This document shows, in pieces, positions 11,790-25,608 of a stretch of 64,000 bases of DNA. The notes beneath the pieces are model-generated. The model was not told where the DNA came from. It did no database searches and was given only the letters and a program-made list of their open reading frames with translations. The translations under genes and the position numbers were made by a program. Numbering within the stretch: the stretch's first letter is position 1; the number at the start of each line of letters is the position of its first letter. The stretch lies in NCBI GenBank assembly GCA_019321725.1, contig CM033120.1, positions 15,220,278-15,284,277 of the forward strand, written 5' to 3'. Origin of the DNA: Paulownia fortunei (lineage: Eukaryota; Streptophyta; Magnoliopsida; Lamiales; Paulowniaceae).

Positions 11790-13523
11790 TCATTTGATTG
11801 GCAAAGGGTTTTTCACAACAGGAATGGCCATTAAGTCATCTTTTCTTCTAACTGTCACGCCAAAGGTCTGTCATAAATACTTCTGGTTTCGTTCCATCAG
11901 GCAGGCTCCAATCAAAATGATAAGAGGAAAGTTGCCAGTGGGAGAAAGTCAGCTGAACTATTAAGAAATCTCTCTGGACTAAAGCTTTCAGCATCAGCCC
12001 ACTGTTGGGGGTCTCTTCCAACCGCCCACGCATTCACAATGATTCCAGCTTTTACTGGAATGTCTAATCCATTAATCTTGCATCTCTGGCGGCATTCTCT
12101 TGGGAGTAATAGGGGTAGTGGTGGATGTAACCTCAGTGTTTCCTTGATAACTAACTTTAGGTACTTGAGTTCATGAAAGCATGTTTCCTCCGGATATCCC
12201 TTGCCCTTGAAAACCTGTCTAACCTCATCTTGTGCCCTTTTCAGGACTCTTGGGTTTTTCAGCATTTCTGACATTGCCCAATCTACAGTTGTCGCCAATG
12301 TTTCACTTCCAGCAGAGGAAACATCCTGATTCAAGAAAATCTGAATCTTGGGATCAAATGCAATAGAAAAAGACAAAGCTACTGTATCGTGTAAATTGGC
12401 TCAAGTATCAAATTTACAGGACAAAAGGAATACTAGAACTAATTTAAGGACTCGTGATATATAATTGTTGAATTATACATGGCATATAACTTTGGGGCTC
12501 CCTGATAAAATACATTATAATCTGAAAATTGATTGATTAAGGTAAAGTAATTGACTTAAGTAGTGTCATTATACATCTCTATCGAACATCGGTATGATAA
12601 GCCTTGAGGCTAACTTGTAAGAAAACTTGCCAGGATAACTGATTTGATGTTGTCAGTGGTTAGGGGAAGTTCAACTCCATCCTCCTGAAACTTTAGGAGA
12701 ACATCTACTAGGTCTTCTTGTTTTTGGCCCTCGCCAATTTTTGACGCTTTGTGTACTTTGTGCTCATCAATGATGTTCTCAAGTATCCTGTCTGCTTGCT
12801 GATGCAGCCTCCTTAATCTGGACTTGGCCCCACTGATCACTGGAAGCAATTTGATGGAAGGATACACGTCAGCAATGTCGAAGCCAGAAGCCAATCTAAT
12901 ACTTTCCTGGACTATTGATACAAACGTTTCTTGTTCCTTGGTTTTCATACCGAAGGCTGCCTTAGAAGTGATACTGTATGTGGATGAGTACATTTTCTCT
13001 GTCAAACTGATAGGTGATCCTGCATTCGAAGCTATCCATCGTGCAAGATTCAAGATCTCTTCCTCTCTTAATGATTGAAAGGATTGAACACGTTTTGGGC
13101 TCAAAAGCTCTAAGATGCAAATTTTCCGTCTCCAGTATTCACCATATGGGGCAAATGCAATGTCTGTGCAACCATACGACATAATCTTTACTGCCAGCAA
13201 TTCAGGCCTCGAGGCAAACGTCATGTCATGCTTTTTCATCACTTCTTTTGCAGCATCGGCAGATGAAACAACAATAGTGGGAACTTGGCCAAGTTTTAGG
13301 TACATGAGTGCTCCATATTTGGTGGACAAGTCTCTCAGAGCAATGTGGGTTTGAGAGCCAACTAAAAGGTGCATGTTTCCTATGAAAAGGCAGCTTCCAC
13401 GGCCCTGGAGGGAGATCCATGGTAATTTTCTTGGCTTTAGACCTACTTCCGAGTTTTAGAAGCATAAACATGAATAGGAAGAAGGACAGCAAAAATTTGT
13501 AAGAATAGGAACTCAAACTCCAT
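11790..13523 (-). pseudogene. Cytochrome P450 pseudogene, CYP71D-like
   Basis: It derives from a class A plant P450 monooxygenase of the CYP71D type. Recognisable in order are a hydrophobic N-terminus, the Pro-rich hinge LPPGPWKLP, IAFAPYGEYW, the I-helix AGSET, the K-helix ETLR (in KETLRLHPP), PERF and a C-terminal FDWSLPDG plus TVRRKDDL. The two-exon layout is kept: exon 1 ends at 12631, a ~305-bp intron begins GCAAGT and ends AG, and exon 2 starts at 12325 with DVSSAGSET. Damage includes a shift soon after the ATG, one extra T between LP and IGN near 13385-13395, loss of two codons in the C-helix so WRQLRK-type sequence reads WRRK, and deletion of everything between SSADF and LPLA. That deletion removes the haem-ligand Cys loop (FGAGRRMCPG-type). 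Two further frameshifts follow before the TGA at 11790-11792. It cannot encode a working P450. Confidence 0.95.
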
Positions 13524-15373
13524 TGATAATAGCTACCTGAAATCCTTTGTTACTTGCATTTTCCTTTACAAATCCCATTTCATGCAAAGGATTTGGAATT
13601 TAGCTTCTTTGGAAAAACAGTTGGCCGGCTGTTAACTAATGTAGTTACCAAATGTAGATCCCATAAGAGTTACTGTCTAAGTTGATTCTGCCTCAACATA
13701 AGGAGAGGCTCACTGTCCGTATACCTTTCCAGTTCACTACTCTGCTCCATCAACTAGCATCCTATGATCGTTGAATACTATGTTTGTGGAAGGGAATATT
13801 AGTCTTTAGGATCTTTCTCATTTGAAGCCAGAGGTTTGTTTATATATGCTTTTTCGTCTCACTTCAAAATCCCTCATCGTGTTGGTCTGGATATTAGTCA
13901 TTGGAAATTGGAATGGCATCTGTCTTAGAGAGAGACACAAATTGCCAACTGAAAATTTTGTTTCTTTTAAACTATGAAAAGACATAATCAATGCAAAAAT
14001 TATTTAGTAGACGGTGCATTCGAATTGAAGCCATATATTATGGGACAAGTTCTAGGTCCATGATTGTAAAAGCTATTTATTTTTACAGTTGTTACACATC
14101 ATTCTAATATGGTGGGTCCAATTTGAGCGAATCACATAAAGTTTACGTTGATTTCTAATTTCATGTTCAATTATTGTGATTAAATTCTAACAGGGACGTT
14201 GGGCATCAAGCCTATACTGGCAGCAAATGTATCTTTGTAATTAAATCGTGAATTTTAAAATCAACAATCATTTGGTATTAAGAAAATTTGCAAGTCATAA
14301 TATAATCAAATTATTCGAATTTGAACTAGGTGTAGATGAGTAGATGTACTTGTGATTTAAAGAACGTGTTGCTGGATAAAGGAAGCCTACGTTTGTCATG
14401 TGAATTTGTTTGTATCGCATTCGTGTCATGCATGTCGCACCTATGAATAATTTTCTAAATGTTATGAAATATATTTAATCTACAAATAATACCATCTTTA
14501 TCTCAAAACTAGTTTTGTTTTGTGCTATTGATTAGTCAAATTGAACTAATTTTCTAAATGATATGACGAAACAATTTAATTAATTTCTGAAAAAAGTATT
14601 TGCAAATAACAAAACTAATATCAAATTTTGAATTTTTTATAATATACTAAAATTGTCCAAAAATCATTATAAATAAATTTGCCAAAAATCATATATCGTT
14701 TTAACTTCATAACAAATGGAGCTTTCATTTTGGGATGGAGGAAGTAGAGTGGTCCCACTTTGAACATGATTTAAACGGTTCTCGTTTATTTTTTACCCTT
14801 TATTTTTGGTGAATTGAACCACCTAGTTGAACTTGTGCCTTACTTAAGCACTACGTTAACATACCTAATAAGTTTTCTTTCTGATAATCTTGAACATGGA
14901 TTAAGATTCAAATTAGACGTATTTTACTAAATTTATTTAAAAGATTTTATAAATTTTTATATCTTATAAAATACTTTTAGAACTTATAAAATATTAAATT
15001 TTATTTTAAAAATAAGTTATTGAAGTGTTTGGATAAAATAAAATCATGAAACTTTTAAAATATTAATATTGATAATTTTAATTTTATCAAAATTAAATGA
15101 GTTGATTAAAATAAGATCTTATTTTAAAAATAAGTTGAGATTGAGATATTTTTTTAGGATCTTATAAGGTCTCAAACATTTTTTTCGAGATTTTATAAAG
15201 TTTTTCAAAAAAAAATTATCAAATATTTTTTAACAGCTCATAAGTTGTTAAATAATATATAAAATATTTTAAAAAAATTATAAATTCAACCAAACACCCT
15301 CCTAGTCTTGTAAGCTGGAGAGATTTTTAATGAACCTCTCTACTAAAAAAAATCATTTTCCTCATCTATCAAG

Positions 15374-15375
<2 letters not shown>

Positions 15376-15405
<30 letters not shown>
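15376..15405. repeat. (AT)n microsatellite, about 15 units
   Basis: An uninterrupted alternation of A and T over about 30 bases, typical of polymorphic plant microsatellites. Confidence 0.95.
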
Positions 15406-15407
<2 letters not shown>

Positions 15408-16605
15408 CTAAAAAGTTGGTTTCCCCGAACAAATAATAAATTATGGGGAGGAAGCAGGTTTTTCTTGTAATATATATTACTAGATATTGTAAACATGATT
15501 TTTGAGAAAAAAATAGTGATTACTTATTAGGCTCTATCTCTTAGATTGTAACTCTTTTACATATTTTTAATATATATTTAATCATTATTGGTTATAATTA
15601 CAATGTGCAATACAAAAAGTGTATTGAGTCATTTGATTCATATAATTTTTATATAAGTAATTAGTTTGATCACTTATTTAAACCTATGGAATGCTTGGTC
15701 AAGTTAAATAAGATTATTGAGAAGAGATAATTGTTTAAAATATAATTTATGAAAAATAAATTTAAGTAGAAAATTACAGAAATAAATTTATTGTGAAAAT
15801 GAGTATTTAATGTGAAATATGGGGCAAACTTTTCAAATTTTGATATTTATTGTACTTCAAAGTCTATTTGTATATTACTAAATACATTCTAAAATTGTGG
15901 AAATTGATTGATTTTGATTATCATTACTAAGAATTAGTCTAAATCGAATATGTCCTTAATATTCAATTAATTTTATTTTGTATCATGAGGCTTATGTTTA
16001 GCATATTCCAATTTCAACTACTTTAAATTTTAACTTAGTTTGTTTTTCTTAATATATTTATCACTCTTAAAAAGACATCTTTAAAAATTGTAATTGAGAG
16101 TACTTTGTCTTTGTGATATTGCATTCCCATTAATATAATTTGATACTTTTTCTATCCCAAAATTAAGGTCTAGTTTGATGTGATATGAGAGTTGAAGGAT
16201 TTTGTTTTCCATATTTTTGCAATTATTTTCTAAAATATTTTCAAAATAAATAATATTTATCTTTATCATATTTTCTAAACCCTACTCCATAACTTTCAAA
16301 ACAAGTAATTCAAAATGAAATATGAAGCCAAAATATAACCGGTAAAGTTTCATGTTACAAAATTCAAAATAAAATTTTCTTTTCGGCACAAAAACTTGGG
16401 AAACACCATAAAAAAACTGGTCAGATCTTGACTCGATTCATAAATTAAATTAGGTCAATTATATCGTATATGATGTGACCTAAATTTAATCTAACTAATA
16501 TTGAGCTGATCTGGACTATTGTGTGATTAATGAGATTTTATATTCTTTTTTTACTCCTTATGTGGTTAATGAGATTTTATGTTTTTTTTGAACTAAGACA
16601 TATTA

Positions 16606-16621
16606 CCCCCCCCCCCCCCCC
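16606..16621. repeat. Poly-C homopolymer (16 C)
   Basis: Sixteen consecutive C residues in a strongly AT-rich context, followed by CTCACCCCC. It is unusual for this genome and prone to length error in sequencing. Confidence 0.95.
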
Positions 16622-19600
16622 TCACCCCCAAAAAATAAAAAATAAAAAATAAAAAATGAGAGTCATAAATTTAAAATAAAATGAGTATTATTTCTTACTA
16701 TTAAATAGTATATATTGTCTTAAAGGAATTGTCCCCAGTGTTGCACTGTAATTATAACTGAACCAAAAACGAACTTTCCCAATTTCAAGCCCACTTTTGA
16801 ACTAGAAAAAAAATAACTCAAGACCAACCTTAGGGCCAAGAGGTCTATTACAGTCAATGAGTATGGGCATTGAGCCCATCAAGAAAACTAAAAACTTTTC
16901 GATCAACTGGCCCAAATCAAATGTGAGAAACATTGTCGACTAGGCGCCCATAAAATAGGAAAATGGCCAATTTAAAACAAGTAAAATTGACTAAGTTTGT
17001 GATAAAAAAAAATTCCCGCTTATATGATTTATCATGGTGCATTTTTTGTGATTTTTTTATTTTATATTGTTGTGTAGTTTGATATAATTGGAAGTAAAGA
17101 AACTTCAATTCATTCTTGCAAAAGTTAATAAACTGCTTTTTTATCATGGAAATCCAAGATTATTATTATTAATAACTAACTAAAAACATTGTATAAGCAT
17201 AAAAATAAAATAAAAAATAAAAAATAAAAAGCGTTCAATAAGAGCAGAGAGCTTATATCAAATATCTTTTAGAATGTTATAACTCATTTTTATTTTTTTA
17301 TTTATCAATCTACCCCTAAATGAGCTAAATATATATGTGGGGTGAGCATGGCCATATTGTGGCATCAGATTGCAAAAATTAAAGCATGGTTAGTAAAGGC
17401 CGAAGGCTGAGAGGGTAATGACAACTGCTGCAGCACATGTTTATGGGCCTGTTTATGTTTATTGTCTCTGGCAATTGATTATATAAAAAAAAATATCTCC
17501 AGCATATATACAAATATATTCCAATATTCGAACAAATGAAATCTTTAATGTTTATGGAGGGGACAGGAGTGAGTTGTTGTTGGATGTAACCTAATAGAGA
17601 CTAGGTTGCTTTGTCTCCAGTAATCCAAATGCAGCATAACTCCATTTTGGATAAGGTTTCGCCCCACGCTAACTTCATGTGATTTTGCTCCGGAAACCAC
17701 AAAAAATATTCATGCAATCAAGTGTTGGAACCTGCAGATATTGGAAGATCACAATTTTTATAATGTTGGCGCGATTTTTTGACCATGACCCACAAGTTCT
17801 AAGAGATCACCATCAATCGTCTCATAATGGTTGTGATTTCTCAAAACTTATGGATCCCAAAAGTGGTCAAGAACTGGACCAGTTAGATTATAATGTTTAA
17901 TAGTATATGCTAACTTTCTTGAAAAAAAAAAAAAAAAAAGTATAAGCTATGCATGTTATGTTACACCCTAGGGTTTCTTATTTGCAGTAATTTTCTTGAC
18001 TGCCTTCTTATCTTGATTGATTTTCTATTTGCAGGACTCTTTATTAAGATTTCGTGTTATTTTCGTTAGGCTCCATATGAATTCGTTAGGCTTCATTTGA
18101 ATTGATGTATTTGAAATTAAAGATTTCAAATTTATAATAACAAATTTATTGATCTTGTTTGGATAGCTTTATTTTATAATGAATTTTAAATTTTTAAACT
18201 TCTATTTTAAACTAATTTTTAAATTATTATTTTGGATTTGAAATTTATTTTATATAGAGTCGTTTAAAACTCTTCCATCAAATTTAAATTCTTCCATTCA
18301 AATACGACCTTAATGAAAAGAAGTCAAGGGATGATATCAAAATTATCATCAATTATATATATATATATATGTAGTACTTTATTAGAAATTTTATTTTATC
18401 ATAATTACGATTTTCACAAGTTCGATAGTGACTAGAATTGTACCTAGTGGGTAGAATTATATAAATTATCACTGTAAAAAATTAATAAAAAATAATTTTA
18501 TATAAGTTGTCACTATAACTAGTGATACATTATAGTAGTAATTCAATGATAATAATAATTGTCACAACTGTTCTCAGTTGTCACTCACTGTTAATTTTTG
18601 TTCACTTAATATATATATATATATTGTCACTTTGATATTTTGCTATTAATATTATTTTTTTAATCTAAATTTTTTGCAGTTTATGGATTCTTGCAATTTA
18701 TTACTTGAGAAGAAGGAAAGTTTTCCAATCATTCAGTACATTATAAATTATTTTATGATAGAAACCAATTGTAAACTAAGATTTCCCACTAAAAATGTCA
18801 ACGTCTGGTGCTGTAATTCGGTAATGGAAGAAGTAAAAAGCAATTACAAAAGTTGGAGGGGTCAAAACGCAAATAAAAAGTCTAAGCGGGAGAAGTGGAG
18901 ATTATGATCGGATGGGCCCGATTCCAGCGCGGATCCAAACCGCCGCATTGATATATATCCTCTATATATATGTTTATTTACTATATTTTCTGGTATATCC
19001 TTTTATTATTTACTTTTTTCTTTTTAATCCACTTTCTTTTCAAATTGCCTTCCCTCCTCTTCATATTCCGAAAATTTGGAAAACAGAAAAAAGAAAAAAA
19101 GGGAACTGTTTTCCCTCGCATTTCGTTGACGTTATATTTCCACTACCTTCTTGCCGGATGAAACGGTCTTTTAATGAGAAAAAAGAAATTAGTTTCCCCA
19201 TAATGCCCCTGCTTTTATTTTGCATGTATTTACTCTCTCTCTCTCTCTATTTTTTTTAAATATTACTAATCGGTTCTTTTGTTTCATTAATTAGATTGGC
19301 ATGATTTCATTAGCCCCTTAATTAATGTAATTTTTGGATGTATGTATCATATCTCATTTTTTTCTATTTTTTATTGTTGGATCATAAGACGACTGCATAA
19401 CTAGTATGATACAATGGTCATTAGCTTTGCATCAAATCTGGACATGCCAAAATTAATTACATCCGAATATTTTGATTTATCTATGTTGAGTTCACATTTA
19501 TATAACAAAATAAAAATTAAAAAATTAAAAATTTTCAATATCTCATTTTTGTTTATTTTACTAGTAATTTTTAGTTAATTCCAAGTCTCTAATTTCCTCT

Positions 19601-20699
19601 AAATGTTAATTCAATATTTTTTTTTTGTCCATTTCTTGATATGATGAATAATGAATGCTTTGCGATGGCACTTTGATTTTTTAATCTTTTAATTTTTTAG
19701 TTGATAGTGTGATAACATATATCAAGTGACAAAAAGTTAAGTAGAAATAAAAGTATTATCAAACTATTCACATAAGCCAAGTGCAAATTAAGCTTTAAAT
19801 TACGTCTTCCATTTTGTTTTCTTCTATAGTGTATACCACAAGATTTATAATGGCATGTTTGTTGAGATAAAATTATTTCTCCAAACTAAGATGGGTCCTA
19901 CGTAATAACAACCATTAGTGGTGGGTACTATAAAAATAAAATAAAATTAGTCAATGGCCCCTGCAATACGACTGCCCTACACCCCATAATCATTTTAATC
20001 CAATCTTAATCATCAATCTTATCATTTTCGTGCCGCCAACACACTATTATTTATTTTCTTTTTGGGCCCCAATAAATATATATATATATATATATGTATA
20101 TACATATCATATTATTTTTTTAAGAATATTTTTCAATTAATAATATGATACTATTAACTTTTAATTATTATTTTTAAAAATTATACTATAAATATATACA
20201 ATATTTATATTTTTTAATTTTTATTTAATTTTTTTATTAAATGAAATAACATAATTAAATATGAGACGGAGGAGGAAAAATTAAATTGATTTTGCATGTC
20301 AAAAATATCCAAACGGGTTGGACCATATTTTGTTGAAGACAGAGTGTCATAAACTGACGTTTTAGCACAAACAGTCGACATGTGTGGTCTAGCTTCTCTA
20401 ATTCCTGCGCATCGGAATTTCCGAAATTTCACTTATTTTCATCCACCAAATAATTTAAAAATTTAACTAGGAATTTGTTAGTTCAAGAAGGGTATTATTG
20501 TAACACACTTCAAGCTGTCATCAACAATATCGTAAATCTAGGAGAAATTATTTTTTATATTTTTATCTGATATTAATAGACGATAGCTGGAAATTTAAAA
20601 GAATTTCCTTTTTAACATGTTAGTAGAGCAATTATAAAGTGATAAGCATTACCCATTTTTGTAAGATAAAAGGAATTTAAAGTAAATAAATAGATTTCA

Positions 20700-21699
20700 A
20701 GAAAATGAAGTGAGAGCACACAGTGCTCCTTTAAAGCATCATTATCTTGTCATTTTGCTATGGGAGATTGGCGTCTGTTTCTATATGCTGAGAAGCCTCT
20801 CAGCAAATAGAGTTGGGGAGTGAGAAGAGAAAAATAGTGAAAGGAGGTGAAATGGATGTATAGAGTGAGAGAACAAGATTTTTCCTTACATGGAGATGGA
20901 GATAGTGTAGTATTTCTCAAACTTCACAATTTTCATGTTTTTGAGGTTAGCCTGGATCTGTTGTCCTGTTGCACACTCAATTTTTTGCTAGTTTATTATT
21001 GTTGAAGGAAGTGTTTTTCACTTGTTAAGATTGGTTTTGTTTTGGATATGCATGCGTTCTACTTTCCACCCTATTGCACAAAATTTAGTATTTCTGTCTT
21101 TGACTTGGTTTCTGTGAAGTTTTCTGTAAATTCTTCGTTTTTGATGTTATATATGGCAATAATAGGGTTTGTGTTGGAGATTTTGTTGACGGTTTATAGG
21201 TGGATTTTTGGGTTTTGTTTTGAAAGTGGAGACTAGCAAATTACTCTGTTTTTATCTTGAGTAATTCTTCTTGCAAAGTCTATTATGCTGGGATTTCGTC
21301 GTGTTATTTTTCATGTCCTTTTTATATTTCCTTCCATTTCCACTAAGCTTCATCCCTTCCCTATCCAAGTTAGCTGTTTTAGATTGCTCTTTTTTGGGTG
21401 CTTGTGATTTATTGGTGGGGAACTATTATTCAATGTTGCGCTCATTTTGATAAAATTCTACCTTATGGTTCTTGGACAGCCTCACATCTTTCTCATAGTT
21501 TTTTCTTGTAATTTATGGCATATGGAAAGTTTTTTTCTTCTTGTTACTGACAAAAAATCTATAATAACGAGGGGAAAACCAATTTCCCAGTATAAATTAT
21601 TTTAGGATATTAACATTTTTAGTTTATTTTCCTCTTGTATTCATTTTTTATTGCATTGATTTGGTTGTTTGTATTGTACATGCAGTGACTAGACATCAA
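20700..21699 (+). other. Presumed 5' UTR exon and leader intron of the CCCH gene
   Basis: A leader intron ends at AG 21684-21685, leaving a 14-nt leader (21686-21699) before the ATG. The non-coding first exon probably lies around 20720-20945, a purine-rich, AG-dinucleotide-bearing stretch typical of plant leaders, with a possible donor at GAG|GTTAGC near 20946. The exact transcription start and donor are not determined. Confidence 0.5.
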
Positions 21700-24600
21700 A
21701 TGGATTCATTTGAAGCTGCGAAGGTTGTGCATAACAGAATCGAACAGTTGGAACCACATGTTGCAAGGAAGATCATTGGATATATGTACTTACAAGAAAT
21801 TCCTGAACAGGAAATGATTCGGTTAGCTTTAGGGCCGGATAGCTTGATCCTCAACTTGATACAAAAAGCAAAAACTGCACTTCTTTTACCTTCAGCGCCA
21901 ATAATTTCAAATTCAATTTCTCCTACCATGAATCCAAACCCTTTATCTTTATCAGATCCGCCCATGCACTTTACCCCATTTTCACTGGCTTCACCCGGCC
22001 ACTTCTCAGCTCCAGCTTCATTTCGAAGGGTAGCTACTTACTGGGATCCTCAACTAGCTACAGAGCAGCAACCAATTCATAATACTGGTTTGAAGCTGAT
22101 ACCATATTCAGATTCAGAATATGGTTTACAAAACCAGTTTAGGGGATTGGAGGATCCACTAGATGCAGAGTTAGGATCCTCTGGTTTTCCAAATGATTAC
22201 TATGGCCCAGAAACTGTACTTAACAATCTGAGTATTAGGGGTAGTAGAAATTCTCCAAATATAATAGATTATCCGGTTAAGAGTTGTCATTATTTCAACA
22301 AAGGGTTCTGCAAGCATGGTAGTAATTGTAGATATTTTCATGGTGAATCTTTTCCGGAGAGTTATCCCCATATGTTTGGTCCGAATTCATATGAACCTAC
22401 TAGCGAAGATCAAGTATTCTACCCTGGGTCTCTTGAGAAACTAGAACTGGAAGTCGTAGAACTGTTGAAATCCCGAAGAGGCAACCCCATTTCAATTGCA
22501 TCTCTGCCCATGATGTACTATGAGAAATATGGAAGGACTCTACAAGCTGAAGGGTATCTGACTGAAAGCCAAAGACATGGTAAAGCTGGTTATAGTCTGA
22601 CCAAACTTATTGCTCGGCTTAAAAATAGTATTCGGCTCATTGACAGGTATAATATTGGTTCTATCTCCTGTAGTCATTTTTTCTTCTTTGGCTCATCCAG
22701 TGTTTATAAGTTACTAATGTAGTCTTTTGATTATTTCTTGTAGGCCTCATGGACAGCATGCTGTAATACTGGCAAAAGATGCTCCAAAGTATATGGACAT
22801 TTGGGGTGAAAGAAATGACCCTGGTCCGATTGTTAGTGGTTCACGGCAAATTTATTTGACATTTCCAGCTGAGAGCACCTTTACCGAAGAAGACGTTTCT
22901 AATTACTTTAGGTATTGCCATCTCAATTCAACATTTTGCTAGTGTTTCGATCAATTTTTATCGTTTTTAAGTTCTCTAATGGTTATGTGATTTTGTTTGT
23001 AGTACCTTTGGTCCAGTTCAGGATGTCAGGATTCCCTGCCAACAGAGGCGGATGTTTGGTTTTGTAACTTTTGTGAGTGCCGATACAGTCAAATTAATTT
23101 TGTCAAAGGGAAATCCACATTATGTCTGTGGTGCTCGTGTCCTTGTGAAGCCTTATCGAGAAAAATCAAAGCTTGTTGAACGGTATGCTTTTTGCTTTGG
23201 TAACTATTTTTGGAAATTGTGCTTCATACAGGGTCTATGGGTTATACTGTGATTTTTTTACTGTAGATCTTAACATTATAGGTATAGATTTAGTTATGAA
23301 AATTGTAAATTTTGTAGTTGTGACCAGGCCATTTTTATTTTGTGACTAGTTATTGCCTTGATCAGGATATCTTATTCTTTTAGAGGAACTAGTAAAAAGC
23401 ACGTGTTGCAAGGAAAAAAAAAGAAATTTACAATAGAGAAAATTGATGATAAAAGTAAAATAAAAAATATTACTTCATTTTTTCATTTTTTAACTTAATG
23501 CTTGTTACAATTGTACTTTGGTTTTCATTTTCAAGCATGCACTATTTTTTTTTAAAAAGCTCTCATATTTCAAATAAATGTCCTTCTACAAAACAATAAA
23601 TAAAATATAAGACCTCGTAAATTTTTAAAATATTCCGATGCAATGAATTGATCAAAGTTAAATCAATTCTTACTCATAATTATTAAGATTCCTGGTTGGT
23701 CAGTACTTTTTTCATACTACTATTTTTGTTTGACCCTGATGGCTCGAGATGTTTTCTTTTTGTTTGGATTCCTATAATATTTTTTCATTTTTGAATTTTC
23801 AAGAAATGAAGTTTCTCTTTTGTTTGATTGTTTGTGTCATCTTTTTTCTGCACTGTAACCATAAATTATTGATATTGGATATTTAAGTCATGAAAAAAGA
23901 GTATCACTAGTTACTTAATTTTATTCTATTGTTTAGATTGTTAGTTACTCTTAAATACATCTTAATTTTTCAATAACCATAAATCTTTTCTATTTTTTTT
24001 TCTATTATTAGTTAGTTAATTTTTTTTTCTTTCATTTAAGGTTATAATAGGTATCACAAAAATTTGAAAATAAGTTGATCGTACTTTTACAATAAAAGAA
24101 TGAAATAATTTAATGATATTATATTATATAATATTCTAGAATGTAATAATAATAATGGATAATAGATAATAGATATTTTCCTGGTATTGTTTTCTTAGAA
24201 GGTGACACTTGACAGCATCTTTTTCTGAAGTTTGGATTGTCTTAAGAATATCTAAGCTTTGTGTTACACTTGCTAGCAGCTACTCCTAAAAAAGAATATT
24301 CAATATGCAGCTGTTCAGCACTCCTCTATATATTTGACATTTCTTTTGTTTTCCAATGTAGGAAGTACCTAGAAAAATTTGATCCCCACATGTATTACCA
24401 CTCGCACCCAACAGATATCGACTTGGAGCTTCAAGCCAGTAAGTTATTGGCAGTTACCTTGCTAAACCTGAATATTTAGTTCTTTGCTTTATATTTGACT
24501 GATAAAAACTGACGCCTTTTTATTTTGTCGCGAATTAATGTGTGCAAGTGATTAATGATGAGTTTATCATATCAAACTGCAAAAGCTTTTTTATCCTGGG

Positions 24601-25608
24601 AAGTATGCTAACAGAGTTCTCCAGTGTAATTCATGATTTACTAAGTAGTTCACTTCATGCTTGTCTTTCCTTCCCATTTTTTCTCTTCCTTCACCAGCTT
24701 TCTATAATCTCATTCTCCATTGGATTTATTTTGTTGATGTCAGGATTGGAATCCTATAGGCTGTTCAGGAGGCAGCTCAGAGCAGATCACGACAAGGCCC
24801 TTGAACTTGAGACAAGGCATCTCTCACAACTCCAGCTGGCTCCCAAACCTCTGGCCGGCCAGTCTTGCTTGGGTTATTCCATGGATGAGCTAAAAGTGCC
24901 TGAAGGTCTTTTGCTTTTTCTTTAAGAGCATGTGTTGTTAATCCATTTTGATTGAGTTTCTGGTCTTTATTTTCACTCGTTTAATCAAACCTTTGCAGAT
25001 CACCCCAAATTTCCATCTGGAGAACACTATAATTATCTGCTTGACGTTCTGAACAGTGGCTCTACTAGTGATGATAACCCCAAGTATCCAGTAAATACTT
25101 GCAGTGATCAGGAAAGGTTGGCAAGATTCTTTTTTCTAGACATTATTTTCTTTCTAATTGTTGGGGGTAGTTTGTGGTTGTGCTTTCCTGCCTGTCAAAA
25201 GTATTCACATTCTCTTTGACTCAATGTTGCAGCAAGTCCTTTCTTTGTTCCCTGGTAATTCTGGTAATCACCTTTTGACTTGTATGTGCCCTTTAGACAT
25301 CAGTGTCATTTGTCCTCTATAATTAATTTATTTATGTTCAGGAAAATCCAATTAAATATATAGAAAGCAAAATGTCCCAGCTGTTAAGAGTGCCCTTCCA
25401 GTTCTCCCTTATCTTTGCTTCTGTTTTTATATCATTTTAAATGCCTTGAGCAAGATGTGAAAAATTAAGGTTCTCTTCGCGGCCCCCCCCCCCCCATTTT
25501 TTATCAGCTTAATCATGGTGTTTTTGTACTTACAGCGTTCAAGGAGTTAATCTTCCGGACAGCCCCTTCGCATCTGCTGTGGCTAGCAGCATTTCGGCAG
25601 TCATGTAG
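21700..25608 (+). CDS. CCCH zinc-finger, LOTUS and RRM RNA-binding protein, seven exons
   Basis: Coding exons are 21700-22646, 22744-22911, 23003-23182, 24362-24438, 24744-24905, 24999-25116 and 25536-25608. All introns are GT-AG and the phases join into a 574-aa protein ending SISAVM before TAG. Order: an N-terminal helical segment (~1-60, [19 protein letters not shown]), a low-complexity Ser/Pro stretch, one CCCH finger (C196-x7-C204-x5-C210-x3-H214), an OST-HTH/LOTUS-like module (~245-320), an RRM (~335-410, RQIYLTFP and MFGFVTF as RNP2/RNP1) and a C-terminal region containing [15 protein letters not shown]. This matches the plant C3H18/C3H46-type family, thought to bind mRNA and act in cytoplasmic RNP granules; the role of this member is inferred. 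The start is the first ATG after the leader intron. Intron 3 (~1.2 kb) is AT-rich. Confidence 0.93.
25483..25495. repeat. Poly-C homopolymer inside the last intron of the CCCH gene
   Basis: Thirteen consecutive C residues lie about 40 bases upstream of the last exon's acceptor. Length may be unreliable. Confidence 0.9.

Larger units (their letters stand above)
13524..20700. other. 7-kb AT-rich intergenic region with simple repeats and TE-like debris
   Basis: No gene is supported. Contents include an (AT)15 tract at 15376-15405, a 16-C homopolymer at 16606-16621, A-rich stretches near 16630-16660 and 17200-17230, AT runs near 18350-18370 and 20076-20095, and a CT tract near 19227-19248. The block 14900-15300 is full of near-palindromic TTATAAAATA motifs and ends in CCAAACACCC, as in plant MITE-like sequences, but I could not pair its ends. 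The block 18420-18640 has repeated TTGTCACT/AGTGACA motifs like CACTA subterminal repeats. Confidence 0.5.

Noticed and set aside
17679..17900. 73-codon open frame
   Set aside because: I could not connect it to any family; neighbouring frames show nothing similar.
18912..19259. Hydrophobic 115-codon frame
   Set aside because: Translation of AT/T-rich sequence gives Phe/Leu/Tyr runs by chance; no supporting structure.
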